Source: Pseudoscardovia suis
GTDB lineage: Bacteria; Actinomycetota; Actinomycetes; Actinomycetales; Bifidobacteriaceae
NCBI RefSeq assembly: GCF_002797875.1
Contig: NZ_PGFC01000007.1
Span: 1 to 64,000 of the forward strand
Length of the DNA: 64,000 nt
Reading direction: 5' to 3'
Under the pieces are notes generated by a model. That model saw only the letters and a program-made list of their open reading frames with translations, had not been told where the DNA came from and did not search any database. Position 1 is the first letter of the stretch. Every line of letters begins with the position of its first letter. Position numbers and translations under genes: made by a program. This document shows positions 31,601 to 41,000 of this stretch, piece after piece.

Positions 31601-31848
31601 CGGAGCGCTCCTTTCTTCTCCAATGCGTCGAGCACCTGTTTCACTTGGTAGGGTTTGCTCATTCCGTCGTGAGTAGGTTGGATATTGACGTATGGGGTGC
31701 CTTTCCAAGGCGTATGGTATACGCGATGCGAGGTTCCGTTGCACCGTGGTGTTCCGAAATACCGTTCGCATACCTTGCATAGGTCTTGGAACGGTATCCC
31801 GTTGGGGTTCCGTCGCATGTTCTCGATGATTTTCCCGACGCTTGTCAT
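31597..31848 (-). CDS. hicA: HicA-type mRNA interferase toxin
   Basis: 83 residues with the dsRBD-like HicA pattern: GKIIENMRRNPNGIPFQDLCKVCERYFGTPRCNGTSHRVYHTPWKG...MSKPYQVKQVLDALEK. His41 (GTSHRVY) is the catalytic residue in this family, which cuts mRNA to stop growth. The -10 box TATATT ends 7 bases before ATG 31848, so the message may be leaderless. GGTA...TACC around the -10 could be the HicB operator. Confidence 0.85.
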   Translation of the reverse strand: MTSVGKIIENMRRNPNGIPFQDLCKVCERYFGTPRCNGTSHRVYHTPWKGTPYVNIQPTHDGMSKPYQVKQVLDALEKKGALR

Positions 31849-31855
31849 GGTATCA

Positions 31856-31885
31856 AATATAGTACCACTGTAGTTGGTTGTCCAA
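31856..31885 (-). promoter_or_regulatory. hicAB promoter
   Basis: Minus strand TTGGAC (31880-31885), 18 bp, TATATT (31856-31861), overlapped by a GGTACT...GATACC dyad. Confidence 0.65.
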
Positions 31886-31900
31886 CACACGACAGCACGC

Positions 31901-32260
31901 TCACACGCTGAACCGGCCAAGCCGATGAATCACATCCACCCTGTCCACGGGAGACAGCACGCCGACCCTACGCCCGGAACGCCGCAACTCCGCGACAGGC
32001 ATGGCAAGCCCACGGAAACACCTCACGGCACTCGGCTTGGACAAACCCTCGTTCCACCACTCCTGGAGCAACACAAAATCAGGGAAATCCTGCTTCTCCA
32101 CGACGGACGTCACATACAACACGGTGCACGACTCCCCCAACACGGATTTGACGACGACCGGTCGTGTTTTCCTCAACTTCCGATCCTCCGTGAATGGAAA
32201 CGGATAGAACCACACATCCCATGCGCGCGGCATGCCATCCACGGTCAGTCGTCCATCCAA
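31901..32260 (-). CDS. PemK/MazF-like toxin
   Basis: About 119 residues. WDVWFYPFPFTEDRKLRKTRPVVVKSVLGESCTVLYVTSV is the start of the PemK/MazF-like SH3 barrel, and VLLQEWWNEGLSKPSAVRC follows as in family members that cut RNA. The frame opens at TTG 32260, overlapping the Panacea gene; a later ATG at 32233 is also possible. Pairing with a Panacea-domain protein directly upstream fits a PanAT-type toxin-antitoxin module. Confidence 0.75.
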   Translation of the reverse strand: MDGRLTVDGMPRAWDVWFYPFPFTEDRKLRKTRPVVVKSVLGESCTVLYVTSVVEKQDFPDFVLLQEWWNEGLSKPSAVRCFRGLAMPVAELRRSGRRVGVLSPVDRVDVIHRLGRFSV

Positions 32261-32805
32261 TCGGCCGGCAGCATGACCTCACCATCCGGAGTGAAGGAAG
32301 GCTGCTCCACCATCCGTTCCGGCATGGGCGGCGTATTGGTGCGCAATGGATGCGCCGACACCCATTGCAGTATGCGCTGGGGGCTGATGGTCCTGTTCTC
32401 GCCCGGCTCGTACACGTCCGACCATGGTGTGCCCGGCATGTGCGTGAGACGCATCAGGCCGGTCCCCGTGTAATCCACGGCATAGGCGGCGTACACGTCG
32501 CACAGCAGGTTCAGGATGTCCGGGTCGAGCGTCCTCCAGTCGAATCCGCTCCTTGGGGTGGGTATGCTGTCGCGTCCGTATTCCTTGTATTTCTCGTATA
32601 CGGGGCGGACGACGGGACCGTATTTCCATGCTTCGATGGGAGTGTCGAACAATGTGCGCCCGTATCGTTGGAGGCTTGCCGCTTGCGTGAGGAAGAGGAG
32701 CTTGTTGAGCTTGAGGTTGGTCATGCCGTCGTCTTCATCGGGATCCCCTGCGTTCGCAAGGGTGATGTAGAAGTCGCTTATGGCCGTCGGGTTGAGTCGT
32801 TGCAT
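32245..32805 (-). CDS. Panacea-domain (DUF4065/SocA-like) antitoxin
   Basis: 186 residues. MQRLNPTAISDFYITLANAGDPDEDDGMTNLKLNKLLFLTQAASLQRYGRTLFDTPIEAWKYGPVVRPVYEKYKEYG carries the DUF4065/Panacea signature (LKLNKLLF, EAW-x-YGPV-x-x-x-Y). Family members neutralise many unrelated toxins by direct binding. ATG 32805 follows GGGAGGAC. Overlaps the PemK-like gene by 16 bases. Confidence 0.85.
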   Translation of the reverse strand: MQRLNPTAISDFYITLANAGDPDEDDGMTNLKLNKLLFLTQAASLQRYGRTLFDTPIEAWKYGPVVRPVYEKYKEYGRDSIPTPRSGFDWRTLDPDILNLLCDVYAAYAVDYTGTGLMRLTHMPGTPWSDVYEPGENRTISPQRILQWVSAHPLRTNTPPMPERMVEQPSFTPDGEVMLPADWMDD

Positions 32806-32942
32806 CGAAGTGTCCTCCCTTCCGTCTTGTTTTCCCATTATGCGCCGATCCAACCGTCTTGGGAAGAGGGGTGTGTCGGCACCTGTTTCACAGCAGATGG
32901 TGCGCACGCAAACCCGCAGCCCACGCGCGCACCGCCCCATCG

Positions 32943-33167
32943 TCACCCGACTGCATCCGTGCACACGCCCACGCCATACGCAAGCACGGCAGACCTCACA
33001 TCCTCCGGCAGATCGCTGAAACGCACACGCCCACCATCATACGAAACGCCCGCCAGGCGCATCGCCTCACATGACGCGCCTTCACCCAACGTGCACCTCT
33101 CCTCGACGAACCGGTACAACGCCAGCAGACGATGCCTGCCGTCAACGCACTCCTGACGCGCGTTCAC
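32943..33167 (-). CDS. Small partner protein of the AAA ATPase, 74 aa
   Basis: MNARQECVDGRHRLLALYRFVEERCTLGEGASCEAMRLAGVSYDGGRVRFSDLPEDVRSAVLAYGVG: small, helical, three Cys. ATG 33167 overlaps the ATPase stop (ATGA), so the two are made together. Many defence ATPases are paired with a small second protein, but this one has no visible nuclease motif. Confidence 0.65.
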   Translation of the reverse strand: MNARQECVDGRHRLLALYRFVEERCTLGEGASCEAMRLAGVSYDGGRVRFSDLPEDVRSAVLAYGVGVCTDAVG

Positions 33168-34546
33168 TCCGCATCCTCCCCCGCTTGCATGAGCGCGACG
33201 GCAAGATGCGACCTGACGGTACGCGACGCAAGACCGTTGCCGTCACCCATGCTCACCGCCCGAATGTACATGTCGCGGAGGTTGTTGCCCGCATGCACGC
33301 CCGTCGGATTGACGAAACGGTCGTCCGGATCCGTCGTGGAGAACACGATGGACCTGCGGTCGAGGACCTCCAGCACGCGCAGGTTGTGCGCAGTGAACAC
33401 AAGCTGCCCCAACCCACGGTTCGCAAGAGTGCGGAGCATGTCGCCCAACAGTATTTCGAATATCCCCGAATCGAGTTCGTCCACCGCTATGAGGGTGTCA
33501 GGTTCATTGAACATGCGGACGAGCAGCGACAGGATGCCGATGATGCGGCGGATTCCCTCCGATTCAGCCCAGAACGGTATGCGCGTCCCGTCATGCTGCG
33601 AGTAGAGGAACACGCGCACGCCTTCATGCCCCTCGTCGTCCGTGTCGTCCTTCATGTCGCAGTGCAGGGTGAGCCCGGGGATGACCGTGGGTAGGACGGT
33701 GTTCGCCTGCCGTATCATGCGGTCGATTTCCATGCGCATTCCGGCGGGCACGAAGCATGGGCGGCCGATGTCGAGGATGTCGAACCGTCCGTCGTGCATG
33801 AACGGCGTGTATCCGAAGCATACGCTTGCGGCCTGCCGTGTGGTAACAGTCCGTATGCCGTGTTCGGCGTAGGAGTTGAGGCGTGTGAGCGTGTGCAGCA
33901 GCGGGTCGAGGTTATCGGCGAGTGCTTTCCCCCGTGCGGCTGGCAGCATGGTCTGGGAGTGGAGCAGCCCGGACAACCGGGTGAGCCTGTCGCGCAAACC
34001 GGGTGAGAACAGGAGGCTGCGATGCTGGCTGTGGGCGAGTGCCGCTTCCTGCGTGAGGTAGTCGCCTGTGTGTGCTGTCGCGGTGAGGCTGTTCCATGCG
34101 CCTGCCGGTGCCGTCACGGGTGTGAGCAACCCGGTTTCCGTGTTCTGGAGCATCCAGCAGTCGATGAGGGTGCGTTTGCGTGCGCCGTTCTTGCGGATGG
34201 TGATGGTTTCGCGTTCGGGTTTCAGCCCGCTGCCGTCGGTGGCGAGGACCACGGTGTATGCGGTGGGCGTGCCGTCGATGAGGAATTCAGCGTGTATCGT
34301 CGCCTGCCGTGGCTCGTGCGGGTCGGGGGTGCGTTGCACGAGCATGCTTGCCTGTTCCCCGTCGAGTGGCGCGCCGAGCATGAGGAGGCGGAGGGTGCGG
34401 ATGGTTTCGATGACGGTGGTTTTGCCTGTTCCGTTCGGACCGTAGATTCCCGTGACGCTTCCGATGGTCGGATCGTGGGTGAGTCTGATGGTGCCGTGCC
34501 GGATGTTTTTCGTCCCGTCGAGCCGTAGCATGGTGAGGCGTATCAT
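33164..34546 (-). CDS. AAA/ABC-type ATPase of the defence (AAA_15/AAA_21-like) class
   Basis: 460 residues. Walker A is GPNGTGKTT (36-44), a long insertion follows, then the signature-like EGIRRIIGILSLL and Walker B LIAVDELDSGIFEILLGDML, then GLGQLVFTAHN (switch His). This is the SMC/ABC-like layout of OLD, AbiL-, Septu- and retron-linked ATPases that sense phage infection. No TOPRIM domain is present at the C-terminus. ATG 34546 is preferred; the upstream TTG adds four residues. Two CCGT-GAAAAAATC-like repeats at the promoter could be operators. Confidence 0.8.
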   Translation of the reverse strand: MIRLTMLRLDGTKNIRHGTIRLTHDPTIGSVTGIYGPNGTGKTTVIETIRTLRLLMLGAPLDGEQASMLVQRTPDPHEPRQATIHAEFLIDGTPTAYTVVLATDGSGLKPERETITIRKNGARKRTLIDCWMLQNTETGLLTPVTAPAGAWNSLTATAHTGDYLTQEAALAHSQHRSLLFSPGLRDRLTRLSGLLHSQTMLPAARGKALADNLDPLLHTLTRLNSYAEHGIRTVTTRQAASVCFGYTPFMHDGRFDILDIGRPCFVPAGMRMEIDRMIRQANTVLPTVIPGLTLHCDMKDDTDDEGHEGVRVFLYSQHDGTRIPFWAESEGIRRIIGILSLLVRMFNEPDTLIAVDELDSGIFEILLGDMLRTLANRGLGQLVFTAHNLRVLEVLDRRSIVFSTTDPDDRFVNPTGVHAGNNLRDMYIRAVSMGDGNGLASRTVRSHLAVALMQAGEDAE

Positions 34547-34659
34547 TGCGAATTCCAATCTAACGGCGATTTTTTCACGGTATCTTGTGATTTTTTTACC
34601 GTTTCGGCTGATATTCTACGCCATGCGGCGTTATGAACGCAAGCACGCGGGTTCCCGTT

Positions 34660-35589
34660 TCACCGGCGTCGCGCGTGCCTCATCGGCACACCCGCGCGCA
34701 CGCTCACCAGCAGGAAACCCAGTGCGAGCACACCCGCGAGACCGCCCGCGAGCACACCCTGCCCCCAATCCACCTGACCGGGCACGCTCACAGCATCCAC
34801 CCACGGCACACGCTCGCACACCACCAGCAAACGCCTTGTGTTCAAGCCCGGCGGATCACACGTGTACAAGGTCAGCAGGGTATGTGACGCGTCCGCTTGC
34901 AACGCCTCATGCTCCTGCGTGCTGCCTGGATCCACGCGCAGGATGCGCACCACACGCCATGCGACCGACCTCTCGCCCGCCTGCGTGTACACCATGTCCC
35001 CCACGCCAAGCTCACCCAACCGGTAGAACAGGAGGCTCACGCCCAGACCACGGTGCGCTGCAATGACACTGTTGCCCGGATCACCCACGGGAAGCGTCGT
35101 CCCGTACACATGGCCCGCGCCATGCGTGAGCGTGCCCGCGCCTGTACCATGCCCGATGTTAAGGTCCACACCAATCTTGGGGATGCGGATGCTTGCCATC
35201 GAGTCGCCCATGCCGAGCTGCGACTGGTAATCCGTGTCCGACTCGTAGGCGGGTTGCTGGCTATCGGTGAACGGGTCCGGTGCCTCTCCTGTCGCCACCG
35301 TCGGATCCTGAAGCAGCTTGTTGTCGTATGCGCTGGCACGGTCAAACATGTCCGTGTCCTGTGCGAGGGACTCCACGTCAGTAGCCTGGGGCGTGCGCGG
35401 CATTTGCGCATACAGGATGAGCGCTGGCATGAGGAGCAACAGCGCGCCCATGAGACTGCACGCAACACCAAGCACGGTGAGGCGTGTCAGTCGTTTGCGG
35501 CGGCGAATATGCGCGGGGGCGGCACGCAGAATCATGTTCCACGATGCCGCCCCCGAACTGCCGCTCCTTACGGCGTCGATCATGGTCAC
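34660..35589 (-). CDS. srtC: Class C (pilus) sortase
   Basis: 309 residues. N-terminal membrane helix (about 35-62), a lid-like DPF segment (105-107), catalytic His179 (IAAHRG), Cys244 (LYTCDPPG) and Arg252/253 (NTRRLLV), and a C-terminal membrane helix typical of class C. It joins pilin subunits and links them to the cell wall. GTG 35589 overlaps the stop of the pilin gene (GTGA), so sortase is the last gene of the pilus operon. Confidence 0.92.
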   Translation of the reverse strand: MTMIDAVRSGSSGAASWNMILRAAPAHIRRRKRLTRLTVLGVACSLMGALLLLMPALILYAQMPRTPQATDVESLAQDTDMFDRASAYDNKLLQDPTVATGEAPDPFTDSQQPAYESDTDYQSQLGMGDSMASIRIPKIGVDLNIGHGTGAGTLTHGAGHVYGTTLPVGDPGNSVIAAHRGLGVSLLFYRLGELGVGDMVYTQAGERSVAWRVVRILRVDPGSTQEHEALQADASHTLLTLYTCDPPGLNTRRLLVVCERVPWVDAVSVPGQVDWGQGVLAGGLAGVLALGFLLVSVRAGVPMRHARRR

Positions 35590-38036
35590 GCGCGGCTTTC
35601 CATCATGCGGCGACGGACGAGCAGGGTAATACCCGTGCCGACGAGGATGATGCCCAGCATGCCGGTCACGCCGAACATGATCTGAGCGCCTGTCTGGGCG
35701 AGCATCACATTATTCGGCTGGTTGCGCAAGGTGAGCTGCATGTCAAGCCAGTTGGTCTTGTCATCCGCGACATACGCGCCGTCCTTTGTCTGGAGCATCA
35801 AGCCCTGTGCATCAGGGTACACATTGCCCTTCTGGTCGGTCGGGGCACCCCAGATGGCTTTCAGCGCTTTGCTGGATTCGTCCACTGGGACGAAATTCTT
35901 TTTGTTCTCGCTCCATGTGCGGAACGACAGGCCTTCCTTCTTCACGCCCTTGCTGAACGTGAACATGCTCTGGCCGAGCACCTGGTTTTCCTGGCTGATG
36001 GTGAGCACTGCGGCGGTCTGGTGGGCGGGATACGTGTCCGTTGCGATGACATGCCCGTCCTTCGTGGTTTCGCTCGTAAAGCCGTGGTTGATGAACGTGG
36101 CGTTCACCATGATGCTCTCCGACTTCTGGAGCTTACGGTAGTTCGGGTATGCTTCGGTTTCGGTGAGCGTGTACGTGCCGAGGTCCACACCGTGCAAACC
36201 AAGCTTGCCGTTCTTGCCGCTCTTGACGATCGTCGTAGTGCCAGTCTTATCCTCTGCGGTAGCCAGACGGTATATACCTGTGCCGCTGCCAAGCTCGACC
36301 CATGAGAGGGGCGTATCTTCCTTCTTCATGTCGGTATTATGCTGATTGTTGCCATAGTCCAGACGCTTGTACTTAACTGTGAACTTCGCGCCTTGCAAGC
36401 CGGCGAGGCTGGTGCTGCTCTTCTTCGTCAGGTCGATGTCATACAGCCATTGCTTGATCTTCGTGTGCGGCGTGTCGAACGTAATACCCGAGTTCGTCAG
36501 GTCGGAGTACTTAACGTAATTATCGTTCCACACCTTATTGCCATTGTCGAGGGCGGCGGGCGTGACTGTCGCCGTGTACTTGATGGTCATCTCATGCTGG
36601 TAGAGGGTGTGCGTATTGTCCGTGCCGCGAATCTCACCGTAATTCTTCACGAGCCAGCGTCCCAAGCCAATGACGAGATGAGTCGCATCCTTGTTGCCGA
36701 GGTAATCACGTTCGACTGCATACCATGCATCAGGTTCGTTCGGCTGACCGTCGCCCGTGGACTTGGACACGTCCGTCCATGCGTCGGGCAGCTTGTCGAC
36801 CTTGGTGGGGGTGATGGTCACGGTGTCGCCGTACGTGCCGGGGATGGTGATGGAGAGCGTGCCGTCGTTAATCCTCAAGCCTTTGCTGGTCGTATCAATG
36901 ACACGGTATGTGTACACCCACTTATCCTTATTATCGAAAGCGTTCTTGTACTTGCTCAGGTCGGGCACATCGTAATGCACGATGTACGGGATGGTGTCGC
37001 CAACGTCGCTACCGTGATCATTCGCGTCCATGCCTTCCGGCTTGCTTCCGTCGAGTGACTTAGCCTGTCCGCATGGTTCCACGTCCTCGCCCGCCTGATT
37101 CTTGATGGTGATGACGCCGAGCTTGCCGACGGAACCGAGGCGCGTGCCGTCCGTGGTGCCTGCGGCCTTGTCCTTCGCGTCCGCCTGAGTGGGCACGATC
37201 ATCGACTGGCTGGAGAGGATGTTCTTCTTGGTGACGCAAGCGTTGCCGTTCGCATCCTTCTTCGGGCTCTTGTAGGTTTTGTCGAGTCCCGCGCCACTGT
37301 CGATGATAAGGTACACGCCTGTGCTGGGCACGGTCACCTTGCAGGTGGCGGCGTGCGTGCATGTGACGGTCTGGGAGTGGGGCTGGCCCTTGACGGCGTT
37401 CAACGCAGCGGAATCGATGAGGAGGTTGTCGGAGAATTCACGCACGCTACCGACAAGCGCTTTGCCAGGGCTGTTCACACCGTCCTTCTGGTAGCCACTT
37501 TCGTTCCAACCGTATCCCCATGTGCCTGCCGCCTGGTCGTTCTTGCCGGTGGCCTGCCGGAAGCCGCCCATCCATGCGATGGGGTCGCGTCCCGCGTCCT
37601 CCCAGCCGGGCAGGTTCTCGACCTTGCCGTCCTTGACGCTGGTGGTTTTGGCGAGCACACGGTCGAGGTGCGTGCGGAGCGCATCGGGTGTGTCGACGGC
37701 GACGCCGTCCGCCTGCTTGTCGCCCGTGTTGTGGAACGTTCCGTCCACGTAATCGGCGAGCTTGTATGCGGTGAGCTGCCTGCCTTCGAGAGTGTTCCAA
37801 CCGCCTTCCTGCGATCCGGCGGCGTTGACCATGATGTCGAGCGCGCCGCCTTGCACGAGGTTTTCGGTGGCGGCTGCGCCGACGGGATTCTGGCTGCTCG
37901 TGCTGGTGGCATTGCCTGCTTCCGCGCTGGTCTGTCCCGCCCACGCGGTGCGCGTGAAAGCGAATGGCGTGGCGAGGCATGCCATGGTCACGGCGCTTGC
38001 CATGACCCGTGTGAACATTTGCCGTGCGATGGGCAT
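35586..38036 (-). CDS. Sortase-dependent pilin, likely backbone subunit
   Basis: 816 residues. Signal peptide (about 1-34), several isopeptide-type beta domains, an E-box-like YTLTETEAYPNY near residue 655, then the sorting signal LAQTG followed by a hydrophobic helix and RRR. LAQTG is a variant of LPxTG. ATG 38036 is preferred because AGGAGG lies just upstream; an ATG at 38069 overlapping the previous stop is possible. Being next to the class C sortase makes it the probable shaft protein. Confidence 0.85.
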   Translation of the reverse strand: MPIARQMFTRVMASAVTMACLATPFAFTRTAWAGQTSAEAGNATSTSSQNPVGAAATENLVQGGALDIMVNAAGSQEGGWNTLEGRQLTAYKLADYVDGTFHNTGDKQADGVAVDTPDALRTHLDRVLAKTTSVKDGKVENLPGWEDAGRDPIAWMGGFRQATGKNDQAAGTWGYGWNESGYQKDGVNSPGKALVGSVREFSDNLLIDSAALNAVKGQPHSQTVTCTHAATCKVTVPSTGVYLIIDSGAGLDKTYKSPKKDANGNACVTKKNILSSQSMIVPTQADAKDKAAGTTDGTRLGSVGKLGVITIKNQAGEDVEPCGQAKSLDGSKPEGMDANDHGSDVGDTIPYIVHYDVPDLSKYKNAFDNKDKWVYTYRVIDTTSKGLRINDGTLSITIPGTYGDTVTITPTKVDKLPDAWTDVSKSTGDGQPNEPDAWYAVERDYLGNKDATHLVIGLGRWLVKNYGEIRGTDNTHTLYQHEMTIKYTATVTPAALDNGNKVWNDNYVKYSDLTNSGITFDTPHTKIKQWLYDIDLTKKSSTSLAGLQGAKFTVKYKRLDYGNNQHNTDMKKEDTPLSWVELGSGTGIYRLATAEDKTGTTTIVKSGKNGKLGLHGVDLGTYTLTETEAYPNYRKLQKSESIMVNATFINHGFTSETTKDGHVIATDTYPAHQTAAVLTISQENQVLGQSMFTFSKGVKKEGLSFRTWSENKKNFVPVDESSKALKAIWGAPTDQKGNVYPDAQGLMLQTKDGAYVADDKTNWLDMQLTLRNQPNNVMLAQTGAQIMFGVTGMLGIILVGTGITLLVRRRMMESRA

Positions 38037-38065
38037 GTGTCCTCCTTGATCTTCTGATGGTGCGT

Positions 38066-41000
38066 TCATGCTTCGTGCCGTCCCATGTTCGTCGCATGGG
38101 TGTGGCGGCGGTGCAGGGCGAACGCGATTCCCATGCCCGTCACGATTGTGGTGATGATGCCGATGGCGAGGAGGCGTCCCGCGTCATGCGTCCACCCGGT
38201 CTGGGGTGGCATGGTGAGCGTGGGCCGGAGGTTTCCGATTTCCGCCGTCCATGCCTCGGCTTGGTTTTGCACGCCTGTCGCGGTGTTCGCGGTGAGGGTG
38301 CCGCTGGCTGCGTGGGGCGTGCCGTTTTGGAGTGCGTCGCCCGTGGCTTGCATGGTGATGTGCGCGCCCCGGGTTCCGGGGGTCTGGGTGACGGTCACGT
38401 GCCATGCGCCGTTGCGGGGTTTCGCGTAGGGTTTGGGCACGCTGGTTTCGGTGAGCGTGTAGTAGCGGGTTTCGCCGCTGCCGATGTGCTGGATGCCGGT
38501 GTTCGCCTTGCCGTCCTTGCCGGTGGTGAGGGTGATGGTTTGTCCGCCTTTCTTGGGTTTCCAGCTGGCGTCGGTTTCGGTGAGGGTGAGTTTGGCGCCT
38601 TGGATGGGTTGTTTCGTGTTCCATGTGCATGCGCTGCTGGTGTCGCCGGTGCATGTGGTCTTGGTGAGGCTGAGGGTCCATTGCGCGTCCTGTTGGATTT
38701 GTTCGCGCGCGGGCTGCCACCCGTCGCGGATGATGCCGCTGATTGGAAAGCCCTGGACGGTCTGATCGGCGGGGTTGGTGACGGTCACGGTCCGGCCTGC
38801 GGCCTGCCATGAAATTGTGGCCGTCTGCCCGCCAAGGTCCGCCTTGGACAGTCTCCACACGTACGTGTAGTAGCCGGATCCGAGTCCTTCCAGCCCCTTC
38901 ACCTTGGGGTCGGATGCGGGGTCGTATGTGAGGGTCTCGGTGCCGTCGGCGAGCATCTCTGGTGTGGCGCGCAGGGGTGTGAGGTCGGTGACCTTGCGTG
39001 CACCTACGGGTGGTTGCTGGCCTTGCGCACCTGGAGTGGGCGACCACCAGAGTTCGCCTCGGGCGATGAGGGTGACGCCGCTGACGGTGATGCCGGGTGT
39101 GGTGGGCCTGAGGGTGACGGTGACCTTGTCCTTGCTGGGTTTGCCGTCGTGAAGGCGCGTGGTGTTGCCGAGGGTCTTGCCGTTCGCGTCGACCGTCTGC
39201 GATGTGATGGACGGCTTGGCGGCACCTTCCGGCGGGACTCTTTGAATCGTCCATTTTTCGGTTGTGTCCTGCGCGCCTTCATGCGAGTACGAGTCCGCTT
39301 TCAACCCCGGTGCCGTTGCGACACTCGCACGCGTCACCGTCACGTCGAACCAGTAGTAGCCCGGCATCCACGCTTTCATGCCCAGGTCTGTGGGTGTGAA
39401 CTGCGGGGAATCCGTCTCATGATCCTCGCCCTGCAGCCATGTGCCGTTGATCGGTTCGATCTTCTCCAGCGTCTTGGACGCCTTCACGTCCTGACCGTAA
39501 CCCGTGGGCGAGTATCTCAACGTGAACTCACAATCCAGCCGGCCGCCCGACAGGACGCTATCCAACGGGTTGATGCGCAGATGGTCAAGGACAGGCTGCG
39601 ACTTGCCCAATGCGGGAGCCTTCCCTTTGTCCCAGACCGTTTCCCCGTCCTTGTCCTTCCTGCCGGAATCCGAACGGAACTCCGTCTTCAAACCAAGACG
39701 GGTACCGGGAGTGGAAAACGCCTCCACGGGGTCCTTGAGCGTGACCTTCTTCGTGACCCCCTCTTTAGGGTCGCGGCTGGCGCCTTCATGCAGCGATTCC
39801 GCGTTACCGTAGACGGTCGCACCTTCCTTCGGTCCTAGGGTCACATCGAACCAGAACTTCGAGTTCCTGGGCCAATGCCCTTCCTCGTTTTCGTTGTATG
39901 GGTGACCGTAATCGTCGCGTAGGTTCGTGTTGCCTTTCTTTATCACCTCACTTGGTTTGACGTCGCTTGAATTGAATGTATACGATTGGTTGACGCCGAT
40001 TATTTCGCTGAAGTCTACCGAGTTCAGTGCCATGCTGTAATGCGTGCCTTCTCTGCCAGTCTTCGGGTCCTTGCCATTCGGTGTGAGCATGTTGAACCAT
40101 ACCGTGAGGTTCCAATGGTCATTGGGTTTGTCGCTCGCGCCCGTGTTGTGGATGGTGATGGCATCATGAACCGATTCGTAGAAGTGGAAGCAGTCGTCGT
40201 TGCTTGACCATGTTCCGTCGGACGCCTCGCTGGTGGTGCAAGGTAGGTTCTCACCATATATAGCGTTCTTGTCCGCTGTGTTCGGGTTTGCGGATTCCTT
40301 GCCGGTCCTGTCCCATGTGACGGGGGATGCCCAGGTTTGCGTGGTGATGGAGAGGTTGTAATCGTGCCAGCGGAAGCCGATCATCCACTGGGCCGTTGGG
40401 TACTTCGTGTACCCCCAATTGGCGTAGTTATGGTTGACGTTGTTCGGATCTTCGGGCCGGAGTTCCACGAGTTCCATGTGCTTGGCCTGGCCTCCTGCAT
40501 CATCAATGGACTTGGGTTCAAGGAAATCAGTGATGATCGCTTTGTACTCGGGGGTTCCCTGATACTTCGCCGTTACGCCGTTAGGGAAGGCATGGCTGTT
40601 CATATTGCCGCGTCCGAGGAGTGCGCATATGTACAAGTGCGTGTAGAACTGGGCGAGCAGCTGGATCGTCTCATCATCCTTTCCCTGCGTGAGCCCATAG
40701 GCTTTCCTGACAACGCTGTAGAGCGTCTTACCATCGTCCTTGTACGACGAGCCACCCTGCTTGGCTACCTGTATGCCATTCGTGTACCCGGGGCCGCCGT
40801 ACCCCCAGTACAGGGTGTTCTGCAAACGCGTGTACCTGGTGCGCCCGTTTGTGGAATCAATGACGACGTTCAAAGGGACGGCCGGGACGGCCGGTTCTTG
40901 GGAGCTTCCAAGCGAGTCTGCCTCGGTGACCGTCCGCGCATAGTACCATGCTCCGTTATTTGGCGTGTTGTTCAGCGGGTCGATGCACACGATGCGCATG

